Below are positions 46,071 to 57,026 of a stretch of 64,000 nt of DNA, piece after piece. Every line of letters begins with the position of its first letter. Positions within the stretch are counted from its first letter, which is position 1. The stretch comes from Chimonanthus salicifolius (taxonomy: Eukaryota; Streptophyta; Magnoliopsida; Laurales; Calycanthaceae). The stretch covers positions 24,323,302 through 24,387,301 of the forward strand of contig CM023534.1 in the NCBI GenBank assembly GCA_013350335.1, in the 5' to 3' direction. The notes below the pieces were generated by a model. That model did not search any database. It was not told the DNA's origin and was given only the letters and a program-made list of their open reading frames with translations. Position numbers and translations under genes: made by a program.

Positions 46071-48470
46071 AAGAAATAGATGATGACCAAAGGAGTAGTG
46101 AAAAGGAAGAAATGGATCAAAAAGTTTTTAGGAACAAAGAAAGTGGAATTGAACACCCTGTGTATAAAAGAACTTCATCACAGAAAACCTATAACCCTAG
46201 TGAAAGTGATTTTCTCCAAGGAGCCATAAGAATGATTAGCATTCAAAAGCCAGAAGAAATACCTGTCAAAAAATGTCAAATTGATAAACATATCTTAGAG
46301 AAGATTTGAAAAATCATCCGTTAAAAGATTGGTTCTTTAAAAAGTTTAACACAGAAGAAAATGATAAAATGAGAGAATTATGGTATTCCCAAATGGAGGA
46401 AGAAGAAAGAAATATACATTTCTTTGATTGGTTCATGGAATATTTTAAAAAAGGGAAAATCAAAGAAAAAGAAACACAAAGCCCAGAACAAATAAGAGTT
46501 ATAGGAAAGACAACAAGAACCTGGAAAGACACTGAAGGAAAAGAAGTTGATAAATCACATCCACCTTGGAAGAAACTTGATATTTCTGTCCCTAATACAG
46601 AAACCAAGAATTATGCCACGCCTGCAAAAAATGCATCTATTTATGAATCAAAATCAGACCCAAATGCTAGAGACATAGGAATAGGATATTGGAGATATAA
46701 TTGAACAAAACAATTACACGAATCTATGCATGTTAACCATTGGAGAACAAACAGATCGAATAGAAAGAACAATCAAATTAAAACCCGAATTCAATAAAGA
46801 TAAAGATGAAAAATTAGAAGAAAGCTCTGCCAATGCAGTATATGTTTCCAGACAATTACCTAAAGGGATTATTCTGCAAGAAGGACCATTCACAATGACA
46901 GACGAAATGCAAAAAGAATTATCCAATAGGATGGAAAGTCTCAATATGGGAGGAAAATGATTCAGCATCCTAAGAGTCTCTGCTTCAGAGGATTTATTAA
47001 TAAATCGTCTAAAGAAATGGAATCCTCAGGCGAAATTGCCAGAGACAAAGAATTATTATCCCAGACCAACCCCTGTTGATTTACAACTTGAAGAAGCTCC
47101 ATACACTTATACCTCAGAATTAACCTGTTCAGGAAATTCTTTATATGAGTGGAACTTAGATGGATTAACAGAATATCAAATCGTCCAAATGGTTCACAGT
47201 ATGTTAATATACTGTAATGCCTGTGAAGTCAGAAGAAATACTCCAAGGAATATCTTTCTGATGATAACCACCTCTTTCAATGGAATATTAAGATTAACTG
47301 GAGCTCAAAGACTTGAAATTGAGAGTGCTGTCAAAATGGATGAATTTGGAAGAATCCTTTATAGAGACAAAACCACAGGAAATTTAGTTGATCCAAATGT
47401 TAAGCTTGAAGCAGGTACTAATCAAGTCCCTGATAATTGGGAAACTCAATCTGATTGTGTTAGTGTCTTGCTTCTATGCATCCTCAATGAATTCACTGGA
47501 GGAATTGCTCTAATTAAGGAGAAAAATAGACAGCACTTACATCGCTTGAGATGTAGAAATTTAGGAGAATTCCCTTGGTATAGAGATGTATTCTTATCAA
47601 AAGTTTACCAACTCAATGATTGTAATTCTGATATTTGGAAAGAAAGATTCATTTCAGGATTACCACCCTTATTTGTCGAAAAGGTGCGTAATTCCTTGAG
47701 AGAAGAAATGCATGGTACTATTAATTATAGTTTGCTGACGTTTGGAGGAATTATACAAAGAATTAACAAAGTTGGCATGAATCTTTGTACTGATTTAAAG
47801 ATCAGTAAACAAGCTGAAAAAATGAGAAAATATTCTGGAGATAAAGAATTAGGAGATTTTTCTTTCCAGTTTGGTTTCGATCAAACACCTGAATCAAAGA
47901 GAAAACCTTCGCATTCTAGATTTACTCCGGATAGAAGAAACAAAATAATAAAAAAGTATAAACCTGGAAGATATAAAAAAGGAAGAAAATCCGATGAACT
48001 CATCCCATTCAAAAGAAAATTAAAAAATATTTCTAAAAGAAATATATTAAAGAAAATGTTCCGACTTGTTATACTTGCGGGAAAAAGGGTCATTATGCAA
48101 GTAAATGTTTTAAAAAAGAAAATCCTTTTAAAAAGAAACTTAGAAAAATCAATACAAAAAATGATGACGAAAATACTGAAAAAGAACAATCTGATTCAAG
48201 TTCTTCAGAAGAAGAAGAAGAATATGAATCTGATTCATCAACTGACATTGAAGAAGATAGTCCTCAGATTCAGCTCATCAAACAATTCCAATCATGTACA
48301 TGTCATTCAGATGATGAAGAATCTGAAGGAGAATGGTCGATACCATCTGATGAAGATCTTGGTATCCACATTCGTGTCCTCACTGCCCCTCAAAAATTAC
48401 TTCTAGAAATGGTTGATAACATACCTGATCCAGAGAAAAAAAGGTTCAATTTTTAAATCAGATTTCAAAA
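46071..48470 (+). pseudogene. Pararetrovirus capsid-protein region with zinc knuckle (broken)
   Basis: Nucleocapsid precursor, in pieces. Frames 46112-46309, 46306-46704, 46730-46960 and 47036-48406 follow each other with frame changes near 46288 and 46686 and a stop (TGA) at 46958-46960. The 47036 frame lacks 18 bases (near 47290) that the right copy has, then shifts by one base near 48020, so the CCHC zinc knuckle CYTCGKKGHYASKC (48067-48108) lies out of frame. An acidic Ser/Glu tract (48190-48260) follows the knuckle, as in other caulimovirid capsid proteins. Confidence 0.8.
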
Positions 48471-49703
48471 TTGGGGGGAGGAGAAGAAGGAGAAAGTTCA
48501 CAACAAAAGATTTCCTTTGAAGAAAATGAAAATGATAATAAAACACCATATTATCCAAAAAGGATAAAGGAGAAAGAAACATTTCAGAAAAAAACATTTC
48601 ATACACCAACCTATACCATGATTGATCTTATGAATAGAGCAGAAAAAATTCATACTATAAATAAACCCTTAACTCTCTCAGATTTACAAAGAGAATTAAA
48701 TGATCAAAAGAGAGAACTTCAAGAATTAAAAATAGAGTTAACCAAAAAACAAAATGAGCTTGATGAAAGGTTAACTTGGTTAGAAAATGATGGTGCTATT
48801 GAAAAATACGATGAAGAAAAATTTGTCCAGAGAATTAAAGGAGAAATTAGCAAAATCTCTACTGGTGTAATTCCTACAAAATGTATTTACCAACAGTGTA
48901 GAGTTCAGGTAAAAATAAAAATAAAAAACTTTGAGAAGATTGTTAATGCCATAATTGACACTCGTGCTGACTTAAATGTTATCAGACTTGGAATCGTTCC
49001 TATTGAATTTACTAGTGAATCAAAACAGTTTGTGTCTGCTGCTAATGGAACGACTATTTCCATAGAAAGAAAAATCCCAAATGTTCATGTTTGCATGAAA
49101 GGAGTCTGCGTTACTTCACCATTTATTATTTTAGAAGATATTGTTAATGATGTACTCCTTGGATCTCCATTTATTCTTCAAATCCAACCCTTTTCTGTAA
49201 AGGGTTTTACTCCAACAAAAGAGCCAAGTCAATCAGAATTATATCTTTACACTGGTAACAGAATTCTTATTACTTCAGATTGTCTTATGGAAGAAAGATC
49301 TGTAGAAGACAATGTTTCTTTTCTATTTGGCAAGGGGCTTCATTATCATTCCCCTGATAAAAGAAAAACTAGAGATTGGTATCTCAATATTTTGCATCAG
49401 ACGAAAAGTGTCCTCATCTTCCACAATAAGAATGCAAATGGTATCATCACTTATTCAAAGTTCACTATTCTCAAAATCCTTACTGAGGAAGATTGGGATG
49501 GTCCCTTGTACATGACAAAACCAGTCCAATTATACAATTCGACTGAGTTCTTTAATTATTGGGATTATATTGATGCCTGGAAATTTACTTTGATATGGCA
49601 AAATCGCCAGTATAATCATTCCTGGTTCATCAGATTCAAAGAAGAAAGTCCTGATGTCACTCCTATTCATCGTAATTTCCCATCCTGGTTTCTCTTCACC
49701 TAG
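48471..49703 (+). pseudogene. Aspartic protease fused by deletion to the last ORF
   Basis: 410-codon open frame. It begins in the capsid-protease linker, with a coiled-coil stretch (residues 45-110), then the retropepsin-like domain. The catalytic triplet reads Asp-Thr-Arg (48957-48965), where active enzymes have Asp-Thr/Ser-Gly; ADLNVI follows. At about residue 242 (49195-49207) the frame jumps straight into the last ORF of the virus (TPTKEPSQSELYLYTGNR). The right copy shows that about 1.7 kb (the end of the protease region, all of RT and RNase H, and the start of the last ORF) is missing here. The frame ends at a TAG (49701-49703) where the right copy has Trp. Confidence 0.8.
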
Positions 49704-50447
49704 TGGTCATATTATGGTGCTTCTCAGAAAATCCTTCCTGATAATTTTCGTTATTTGTTTATTAAGTTCTCTCAGGTTGAAGAAAAGGTTCCATGTGAAG
49801 CCATCAATATGCTTCAGTTCTTTGCTAAATTTCATATCCCTTATATTTTTCAATGGAAGTTTGAAGTAAAAAAGGATTTATATGGTTTACCATCTCTTTA
49901 TCAGACTTTTTGTCAAAAGTGGTGGTCTAAGATTGAAAATGATACTTATGAGAGAATTTTGAATCAAATCTCTCCTCCTGTTAAAGAAGAAATCCATCTT
50001 CCTGAAGAAAAGCCTTTTGAGAATGAAATGGTCATGGCGGATCTCTTAGCCAAAAAGATTGCCAAAGAAATTGCTCGAGAAAAGTCTCTTGAGCCAATGG
50101 ACATGTCTGTTGACTCCGTCAATTTTGAAGAAAAGATTAAGCAAATTTTAGAAGAGTATCTCCCAAAGAAAAAAGTTGGTGATCATGATTGGGATAGTAA
50201 TCATGATCCAGAAGAAAATCTTGATGATGAAGTTGTGCCTCTTGAAGATCTCCATCCGCGTTGGGATCCTAACTCTCATGTAAATCCTGATGGCTCAGTT
50301 ACAGAATATCTTCGTGGCGGAAAGTTTTGGTACTCTTCAGCAAAAGACAAAGGAAAAGAAAAAGAAGTCGAAAAGGAATCTCAGTTAGCTGAATTATTCC
50401 GAAAGAATTCTGCTAAAGCAAAAGAATTAATGAAAAAGAAGATGTAA
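49704..50447 (+). pseudogene. Last ORF of the pararetrovirus, downstream part after the TAG stop
   Basis: The frame resumes in phase after the TAG and stays open to a TAA at 50445-50447, where the right copy ends too. It is rich in Trp, Tyr and Phe at first, then Lys/Glu rich (coiled-coil prone), ending SAKAKELMKKKM. For the domain discussion see the intact copy at 50896-52215. Confidence 0.75.
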
Positions 50448-50488
50448 TTTGAGATGATTCCTAGCAAATAATTCGATCCTGCAGAATT

Positions 50489-50500
50489 TGGTATCAGAGC
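50489..50500 (+). other. Primer-binding site, initiator tRNA-Met
   Basis: TGGTATCAGAGC, exact match to the complement of the plant initiator tRNA-Met 3' end used by Caulimoviridae for minus-strand DNA synthesis. It lies 42 bases after the last ORF. Confidence 0.85.
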
Positions 50501-50568
50501 GAGTGGACTCATCTCTTTTTGGTGGGGGTATATGGCTGGTAGAAGAAAAGTTGTCCCATCAATGTTGA

Positions 50569-50721
50569 CGAAAAGATAGAAAAAGAACAATCTGATTCAA
50601 GTTCTTCAGAAGAAGAAGAAGAATATGAATCTGATTCATCAGATGGCTCAGTTACAGAATATCTCCGTGGTGGAAAGTTTTGGTACTCTTCAGCAAAAGA
50701 CAAAGGAAAAGAAAATTGTTT
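50569..50721 (+). repeat. Mosaic filler between the two pararetrovirus arms
   Basis: Two forward-strand viral fragments joined end to end: 50569-50641 repeats the acidic capsid tract (as at 48166-48241), and 50642-50721 repeats part of the last ORF (as at 50286-50362, but closer to the version used in other copies at two sites). To the left is leader DNA of the forward copy, to the right leader DNA of the inverted copy. It looks like templated filler made during end joining. Confidence 0.75.
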
Positions 50722-50841
50722 TCTTCTTTGACAGTGGACCAATTCTTCTCTGCATGACACCTACATAATATTACCAACATTGATGGGACAACTTTTCTTC
50801 TACTAGCCATATACCCCCACCAGAAAGAGATGAGTCAACTT

Positions 50842-50854
50842 GGCTTTGATACCA
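50842..50854 (-). other. Primer-binding site of the inverted copy (3' repeat), mutated
   Basis: On the minus strand TGGTATCAAAGCC, one transition away from the tRNA-Met site. Confidence 0.75.
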
Positions 50855-50895
50855 AATTCTGCAGGATCGAATTATTTGATAGGAATCATCTCAAA

Positions 50896-52215
50896 TTACA
50901 TCTTCTTTTTCATTAATTCTTTTGCTTTAGCAGAATTTTTCCGGAATAATTCAGCTAACCGAGATTCCTTTTCGACTTCTTTTTCTTTTCCTTTGTCTTT
51001 TGCTGAAGAGTACCAAAACTTTCCACCACGAAGATATTCTGTAACTGAGCCATCAGGATTTACATGAGAATCAGGATCCCAACGCGAATGGAGATCTTCA
51101 AGAGGCACAACTTCATCATCAAGATTTTCTTCTGGATCATGATTACTATCCCAATCATGATCACCAACTTTTTTCTTTGGGAGATACTCTTCTAAAATTT
51201 GCTTAATCTTTTCTTCAAAATTGACGGAGTCAACAGACACGTCCATTGGCTCAGGAGACTTTTCTCGAGCAATTTCTTTGGCAATCTTTTTGGCTAAGAG
51301 ATCCGCCATGACCATTTCATTCTCAAAAGGCTTTTCTTCAGGAAGATTGATTTCTTCTTTAACAGGTGGAGAGATTTGATTCAAAATTCTGTCATAAGTA
51401 TCATTTTCAATCCTAGACCACCACTTTTGATAAAAAGTCTGATAAAGAGATGGTAAACCATATAAATCCTTTTTTACTTCAAACTTCCATTGAAAAATAT
51501 AAGGGATATGAAATTTAGCAAAGAAGCGAAGCATATTGATGGCTTCACATGGAACCTTTTCTTCAACGTGAGAGAACTTAATAAACAAATAACGAAAATT
51601 ATCAGGAAGGATTTTCTGAGAAGCACCATAATATGACCACCATGTGAAGAGAAACCAGGATGGGAAATTACGATAAACAGGAGTGACATCAGGACTTTCT
51701 TCTTTGAATCTGATAAACCAGGAATGATTATACTGGCGATTTTGCCACATCAAAGCAAATTTCCAGGCATCAATATAATCCCAATAATTAAAGAACTCAG
51801 TCGAATTGTATAATTGGACTGGTTTTGTCATGTACAAGGGATCATCCCAATCTTCCTCAGTAAGGATTTTGAGAATAGTGAACTTTGAATAAGTGATGAT
51901 ACCATTTGCATTCTTATTGTGGAAGATGAGGACACTTTTTGTCTGATGCAAAATATTGAGATACCAATCTCTGGTTTTTCTTTTATCAGGGGAATGATAA
52001 TGAAGCCCCTTGCCAAATAGAAAAGAAACATTATCTTCTACAGATCTTTCTTCCATAAGACAATCTGAAGTAACAAGAATTCTGTTACCAGTGTAAAGAT
52101 ATAATTCTGATTGACTTGGCTCTTTTGTTGGAGTAAAACCCTTTTGGCTTTCTTCTTGATCTGCCAATTTCTCATTCCCTTTTTTCTTTATGAACGGGGA
52201 AGAACTACTTGCCAT
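50896..52215 (-). CDS. Intact last ORF of the pararetrovirus (unknown function)
   Basis: 439 codons from the ATG at 52215 (MASSSSPFIKKKG) to 50896, without a stop. The ATG overlaps the RNase H stop (52205) by 11 bases in another frame, a coupling usual in compact viral genomes; the open frame extends upstream to 52287 but MASSSS is the natural start. Residues 25-260 form a Trp/Tyr/Phe-rich globular domain (YTGNRIL, GKGLHYHSPDKRKTRDWY, FNYWDYIDAWKF, RYNHSWFIRF, FPSWFLFTWWSYYG); residues 270-439 are Lys/Glu rich and partly coiled coil, with DSNHDPEENLDDE near residue 370. No known catalytic motif. Its place matches the second ORF of unknown function in florendovirus-type endogenous viruses; a transactivator-like role is possible but not shown. 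Confidence 0.7.
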   Translation of the reverse strand: MASSSSPFIKKKGNEKLADQEESQKGFTPTKEPSQSELYLYTGNRILVTSDCLMEERSVEDNVSFLFGKGLHYHSPDKRKTRDWYLNILHQTKSVLIFHNKNANGIITYSKFTILKILTEEDWDDPLYMTKPVQLYNSTEFFNYWDYIDAWKFALMWQNRQYNHSWFIRFKEESPDVTPVYRNFPSWFLFTWWSYYGASQKILPDNFRYLFIKFSHVEEKVPCEAINMLRFFAKFHIPYIFQWKFEVKKDLYGLPSLYQTFYQKWWSRIENDTYDRILNQISPPVKEEINLPEEKPFENEMVMADLLAKKIAKEIAREKSPEPMDVSVDSVNFEEKIKQILEEYLPKKKVGDHDWDSNHDPEENLDDEVVPLEDLHSRWDPDSHVNPDGSVTEYLRGGKFWYSSAKDKGKEKEVEKESRLAELFRKNSAKAKELMKKKM

Positions 52216-52841
52216 TTTGTCGTCCCTGAAGAAATTCTCTAGTAAGAAAGTCAGGGAGAGAGTTACCATTTCCATTAATAAATTCAATCTTAAATTCTAA
52301 AACTAATAAAATGGCTTGCCATCTAGCAAATATTTGCTTAGAGACAAGATTTTTGACATCTTTTTCTATAATTTCTTTTGCTGCTTTAGCATCAACTCTG
52401 ATCAGAAATTCTTTGTTTAATAAATCATGTTGGAATTTCGTCACACAAATTACTATGGTAAGAATTTCCTTTTTTATGGTTGAATATTTCTTTTGTGCTT
52501 CATTCCATAATCCAGAATTGAATCTTATTAATTCTTCTTTTGAGTCTTTTTATTGTAAGAGAATTCCACCATATTCGACATCAGAGGCATCAGTTTGAAC
52601 TATTTTGAAAGCTTCTGGGTCAGATAAACATCTACAAGGAAGATTTTAACTCTTTCTTTAATCTTTTTTACTGCATTAGTATGTTGGATAGACCATTCCG
52701 GAGGATTTTTCTTTAACCTTTCTTGGAGAAGTTTTGTATCTTTTGCCAAATCTTGATAGAAAACCCAACATAATTTAGACATCCAAGAAATCTTTGTAGC
52801 ATATTTTTATCCTTAATTTCATCTGGAAATTTATCAGCAAA
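52205..52841 (-). pseudogene. Pararetrovirus RNase H region (broken)
   Basis: Follows the reverse transcriptase after a frame change near 52800. The RNase H start motif TDASD is visible on the minus strand near 52583-52597, a stop (TAA) follows at about 52553, and the C-terminal part is open in 52444-52205 (FLIRVDAKAAKEI..., ending LTREFLQG). Degrades the RNA strand during reverse transcription in a working virus; this copy cannot be translated through. Confidence 0.75.
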
Positions 52842-53447
52842 TTAAATAACTCTATTACTTAGAGTTATTTTTCTGTCTTGGATTTCAAATCCTAAGAACT
52901 TGATTTTCTGCTGAAAGAGATTCATTTTTCTTTTGGATAAAGCCAATCCATTTTCTTTTATGACTCTTTTGAAAATACCCAAGTGTTTCCAATGTTGTAA
53001 CACAGATTCTGAAAAGATAAGAATATCATCAATGTAAACAATGGAAAACTGGGTGTAAGACGAGAAAATATTATTCATAATATTCTGAAATTCAGACGGA
53101 GCATTTTTCAATCCAAAAGGCATAACATTCCATTCATAATGCCCCATTGGAACAGTGAATGCAGTTTTATATCTATCTTCTTCTTTTATCTGAATCTGCC
53201 AAAATCCTGATTTTAAGTCAAATTTTGAGAATATTTTGGCATTGTTTAATCTGTTTAGCAAATCCTGAGTATTAGGCAAAGGATACCTTATAGATTGAAG
53301 AACTTTGTTTAAAGGTTTATAATTGATTACCAATCTTGGAACTCCTCTTTCAATTTCAGCGGCCTTTTCAACATAAAATGACATACAGCTCCAAGGGGAT
53401 TTGCTTTTTCTAATTAATCCTTTGTTCAGAAGATCATTGATTTCTTC
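52842..53447 (-). pseudogene. Pararetrovirus reverse transcriptase (stops at both ends)
   Basis: RT palm and fingers are well preserved: PRLVINYKPLNKVL, FSKFDLKSGFWQI, FGLKNAPSEFQ, and the catalytic YIDD at 53025-53036, then LGFEI. The frame is separated from the protease by an in-frame TAA at 53448-53450 and ends at a TAA (52842-52844) inside the RT thumb. This domain is deleted in the left copy. Confidence 0.85.
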
Positions 53448-54401
53448 TTAGCAAAGCTTCAAATGAGCAGCATCCATTTGAGATGGACGAGCTTTAGTAG
53501 GAATATCCTTTTCATTAAAATCTTTTACATATGGTAATCCTATTATGTGTCTTTTTCTATTCCAAAAGGCTGAAGGTAATTCAGAACAGCATTCTTCTTC
53601 AATCTGTTTGGTGAATTCTTCTAATTTTGTTTTAAATTCTTTTTTCTCTAATTCTTTTGTCATTTGGACACATTTAATTTCATTTTTTAATCCATTTATG
53701 TAATTTTCTCTTGTGGCAATAACCTGATTTATTCTTTGGATTTTCGTCTCACAAGGATCATCTATAAAATCAAGATTTACTTCAATCCCTTTGATATTTG
53801 TAGAAATTCCTTTTGTTGTTATAGAAAAGGGTTGGATTTGAAGAATAAATGGAGATCCAAGGAATACATCATTAACAATATCTTCTGAAATAATAAAGGG
53901 TGAAGTAACACAGACTCCTTTCATGCAAACATGAACATTTGGGATTTTTCTCTCTATAGAAATAGTCGTTCCATTAGCAGCAGACACAAACTGTTTTGAT
54001 TCACTAGTAAATTCAATAGGAACGATTCCAAGTCTGATAACATTTAAGTCAGCACGAGTGTCAATTATGGCATTAACAATCTTCTCGAAGTTTTTTATTT
54101 TTATTTTTACCTGAACTCTACACTGTTGGTAAATACATTTTGTAGGAATTACACCAGTAGAGATTTTGCTAATTTCTCCTTTAATTCTTTGGACAAATTT
54201 TTCTTCATCGTATTTTTCAATAGCACCATCATTTTCTAACCAAGTTAACCTTTCATCAAGCTCATTTTGTTTTTTGGTTAACTCTATTCTTAATTTTCGA
54301 AGTTCTCTCTTTTGATCATTTAATTCTCTTCGCAAATCTGAGAGAGTTAAGGGTTTATTTATAGTATGAATTTTTTCTACTCTATTCATAAGATCAATCA
54401 T
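53448..54401 (-). pseudogene. Pararetrovirus aspartic protease, Asp-Thr-Arg active site
   Basis: 317-codon open stretch from an internal Met. A coiled-coil region (residues 15-60) precedes the retropepsin-like fold with IIDTRADLNVI; the catalytic triplet at 54054-54062 has Arg in place of Gly, as in the left copy. After IQPFS it continues into the protease-RT linker (about residues 195-317), the part missing on the left. An in-frame TAA at 54441-54443 separates it from the capsid region upstream. Confidence 0.8.
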
Positions 54402-54443
54402 GGTATAGGTTGGTGTATGAAATGTTTCTTTCTGAAATGCTTA

Positions 54444-57026
54444 TTTCTCCTTTATCCTTTTTGGATAATATGATGTTTTATTATCATTTTCATTTTCTTC
54501 AAAGGAAATTTTTTGTTGTGAACTTTCTCCTTCTTCTCCTTCCCCCAATTTTGAAATTTGATTTAAAAATTGAACTTTTTTCTCTGGATCAGGTATGTTA
54601 TCAATCATTTCTAAAAGTAATTTTTGATGGGCAGTGAGGACACGAATGTGGATACCAAGATCTTCATCAGATGGTATCGACCATTCTCCATCAGATTCTT
54701 CATCATCTGAATGACATGTACATGATTGGAATTGTTTGATGAGCTGAATCTGAGGACTATCTTCTTCAATGTCAGTTGATGAATCAGATTCATATTCTTC
54801 TTCTTCTTCTGAAGAACTTGAATCAGATTGTTCTTTTTCAGTATTTTCGTCATCATTTTTTGTATTGATTTTTCTAAGTTTCTTTTTAGAAGGATTTTCT
54901 TTTTTAAAACATTTACTTGCATAATGACCCTTTTTCCCGCAAGTATAACAAGTCGGAACATTTTCTTTAAAATATTTCTTTTAGAAATATTTTTTAGATT
55001 TTCTTTTGAATGGGATGAGTTCATCGGATTTTCTTCCTTTTTTATATCTTCCAGGTTTATACTTTTTTATTATTTTGTTTCTTCTATCCGGAGTAAATCT
55101 AGAATGCGAAGGTTTTCTCTTTGATTCAGGTGTTTGATCGAAACCAAACTGGAAAGAAAAATCTCCTAATTCTTTATCTCCAGAATATTTTCTCATTTTT
55201 TCAGCTTGTTTACTGATCTTTAAATCAGTACAAAGATTCATGCCAACTTTGTTAATTCTTTGTATAATTCCTCCAAACGTCAGCAAACTATAATTAATAG
55301 TACCATGCATTTCTTCTCTCAAGGAATTACGCACCTTTTCGACAAATAAGGGTGGTAATCCTGAAATGAATCTTTCTTTCCAAATATCAGAATTACAATC
55401 ATTGAGTTGGTAAACTTTTGATAAGAATACATTTCTATACCAAGGGAATTCTCCTAAATTTCTACATCTCAAGCGATGTAATTGCTGTCTATTTTTCTCC
55501 TTAATTAGAGCAATTCCTCCAATGAATTCATTGAGAATGCATAGAAGCAAGACACTAACACAATCAGATTGAGTTTCCCAATTATCAGGGACTTGACTAG
55601 TACCTGCTTCAAGCTTAACATTTGGATCAACTAAATTTCCTGTGGTTTTGTCTCTATAAAGGATTCTTCCAAATTCATCCATTTTGACAGCATTCTCTAT
55701 TTCAAGTCTTTGAGCTCCAGTTAATCCATAATTCCACCATCTTCTTAATATTCCATTGAAAGAGGTGGTTATCATCAGAAAGATATTCCTTGGAGTATTT
55801 CCTCTGACTTCACAGGCATTACAGTATATTAACATACTGTGAACCATTTGGACGATTTGATATTCTGTTAATCCATCTAAATTCCAGTCATATAAAGAAT
55901 TTCCTGAATAGGTTAATTCTGAGGTATAAGTGTATGGAGCTTCTTCAAGTTGTAGATCAACAGGGGTTGGTTTGGGATAATAATTCTTTGTCTCTGGCAA
56001 TTTCGCCTGAGGATTCCATTTCTTTAGATGATTTATTAATAAATCCTCTGAAGCAGAGACTCTTAGGATGCTGAATCCTTTTCCTCCCATATTGAGACTT
56101 TCCATCCTATTGGATAATTCTTTTTGCATTTTCTCTGTCATTGTGAATGGTTCTTCTTGCAGAATAATCCCTTTTGGTAATTGTCTGGGAACATATACTG
56201 CATTGGCAGAGCTTTCTTCTAATTTTTCATCTTTATCTTTATTGAATTCGGGTTTTAATTTGATTGTTCTTTCTATTCGATCTGTTTGTTCTCCAATGGT
56301 TAATAGACATAGATTGGTATAATTGTTTTGTTCAATTATATCTCCAATACCTATTTCTATGTCTTTAGCATTTGGGTCTGATTTTGATTCATAAATAGAT
56401 GCATTTTTTACAGGCATTGCATAATTCTTGGTTTCTGTATTAGGGACAGAAATATCAAGTTTCTTCCAAGGTGGATGAGATTTATCAACTTCTTTTCCTT
56501 CAGTGTCTTTCCAAGTTCTTGTTGTTTTTCCTATAACTCTTATTTGTTCTGGGCCTTGATTTTCTTTTTCTTTGATTTTTCCTTTTTTAAAATATTCCAT
56601 GAACCAATCAAAGAAATGTATATTTCTTTCTTCTTCCTCCATTTGGAAATACCATAATTCTCTCATTTTATCATTTTCTTCTGTGTTAAACTTTTTAAAG
56701 AACCAATCTTTTAAAGGATGATTTTTCAAATTTTCTCTAAGATATGGTTTATCAATTTGGAATTTTTTGATAGGTATTTCTTCTGGCTTTTGAATGCTAA
56801 CCATTCTTATGGCTCCTTGGAGAAAATCACTCTCACTAGGGTTATAGGTTTTTTGTGATGAAGTTCTTTTATACACAGGGTGTTCAATTCCACTTTCTTT
56901 GTTCCTAAAAACTTTTTGATCCATTTCTTCCTTTTCACTACTCCTTTGGTCATCATCTATTTCATCTAATTTAAAACTTTTTCTTCCTTCTGTATAACCG
57001 GCAAAACTTTTCCTAGCTTTTTCCAT
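54444..57026 (-). pseudogene. Pararetrovirus capsid region, long open frame with stop before the zinc knuckle
   Basis: The 681-codon open frame 57026-54981 starts at an internal Met at the end of the movement protein and covers the whole capsid core, in contrast to the fragmented left copy. It contains the RWWNYG segment absent on the left and a basic tail (RRNKIIKKYKPGRYKKGRK). A TAA at 54981 interrupts it 31 bases before the CCHC knuckle CYTCGKKGHYASKC (54909-54950), which is in the same frame beyond the stop. An acidic Ser/Glu tract (54770-54840) follows the knuckle. Confidence 0.8.

Larger units (their letters stand above)
44441..50568 (+). mobile_element. Endogenous pararetrovirus (Caulimoviridae), left copy, forward
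   Basis: Order: leader start, small ORF1 (44638-44832), movement protein (45084-46070), capsid region with zinc knuckle (46071-48470), aspartic protease (48471-49195), deletion of reverse transcriptase and RNase H, last ORF (49196-50447), primer-binding site (50489-50500), and leader sequence to 50568. There is no integrase, and domain order and MP fold place it in Caulimoviridae; the two-part layout with an extra 3' ORF of unknown function is closest to florendovirus/petuvirus-type endogenous viruses, though the genus is uncertain. The right copy at 50722-59221 is the same virus inverted. Broken by several frameshifts and stops, so a remnant. Confidence 0.85.

Noticed and set aside
47881..48189. 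Minus-strand frames in the pararetrovirus (also 54828-55124, 45199-45411, 57626-57838)
   Set aside because: Antisense shadows of the viral capsid and movement genes, rich in Phe/Ile from A-rich coding DNA.
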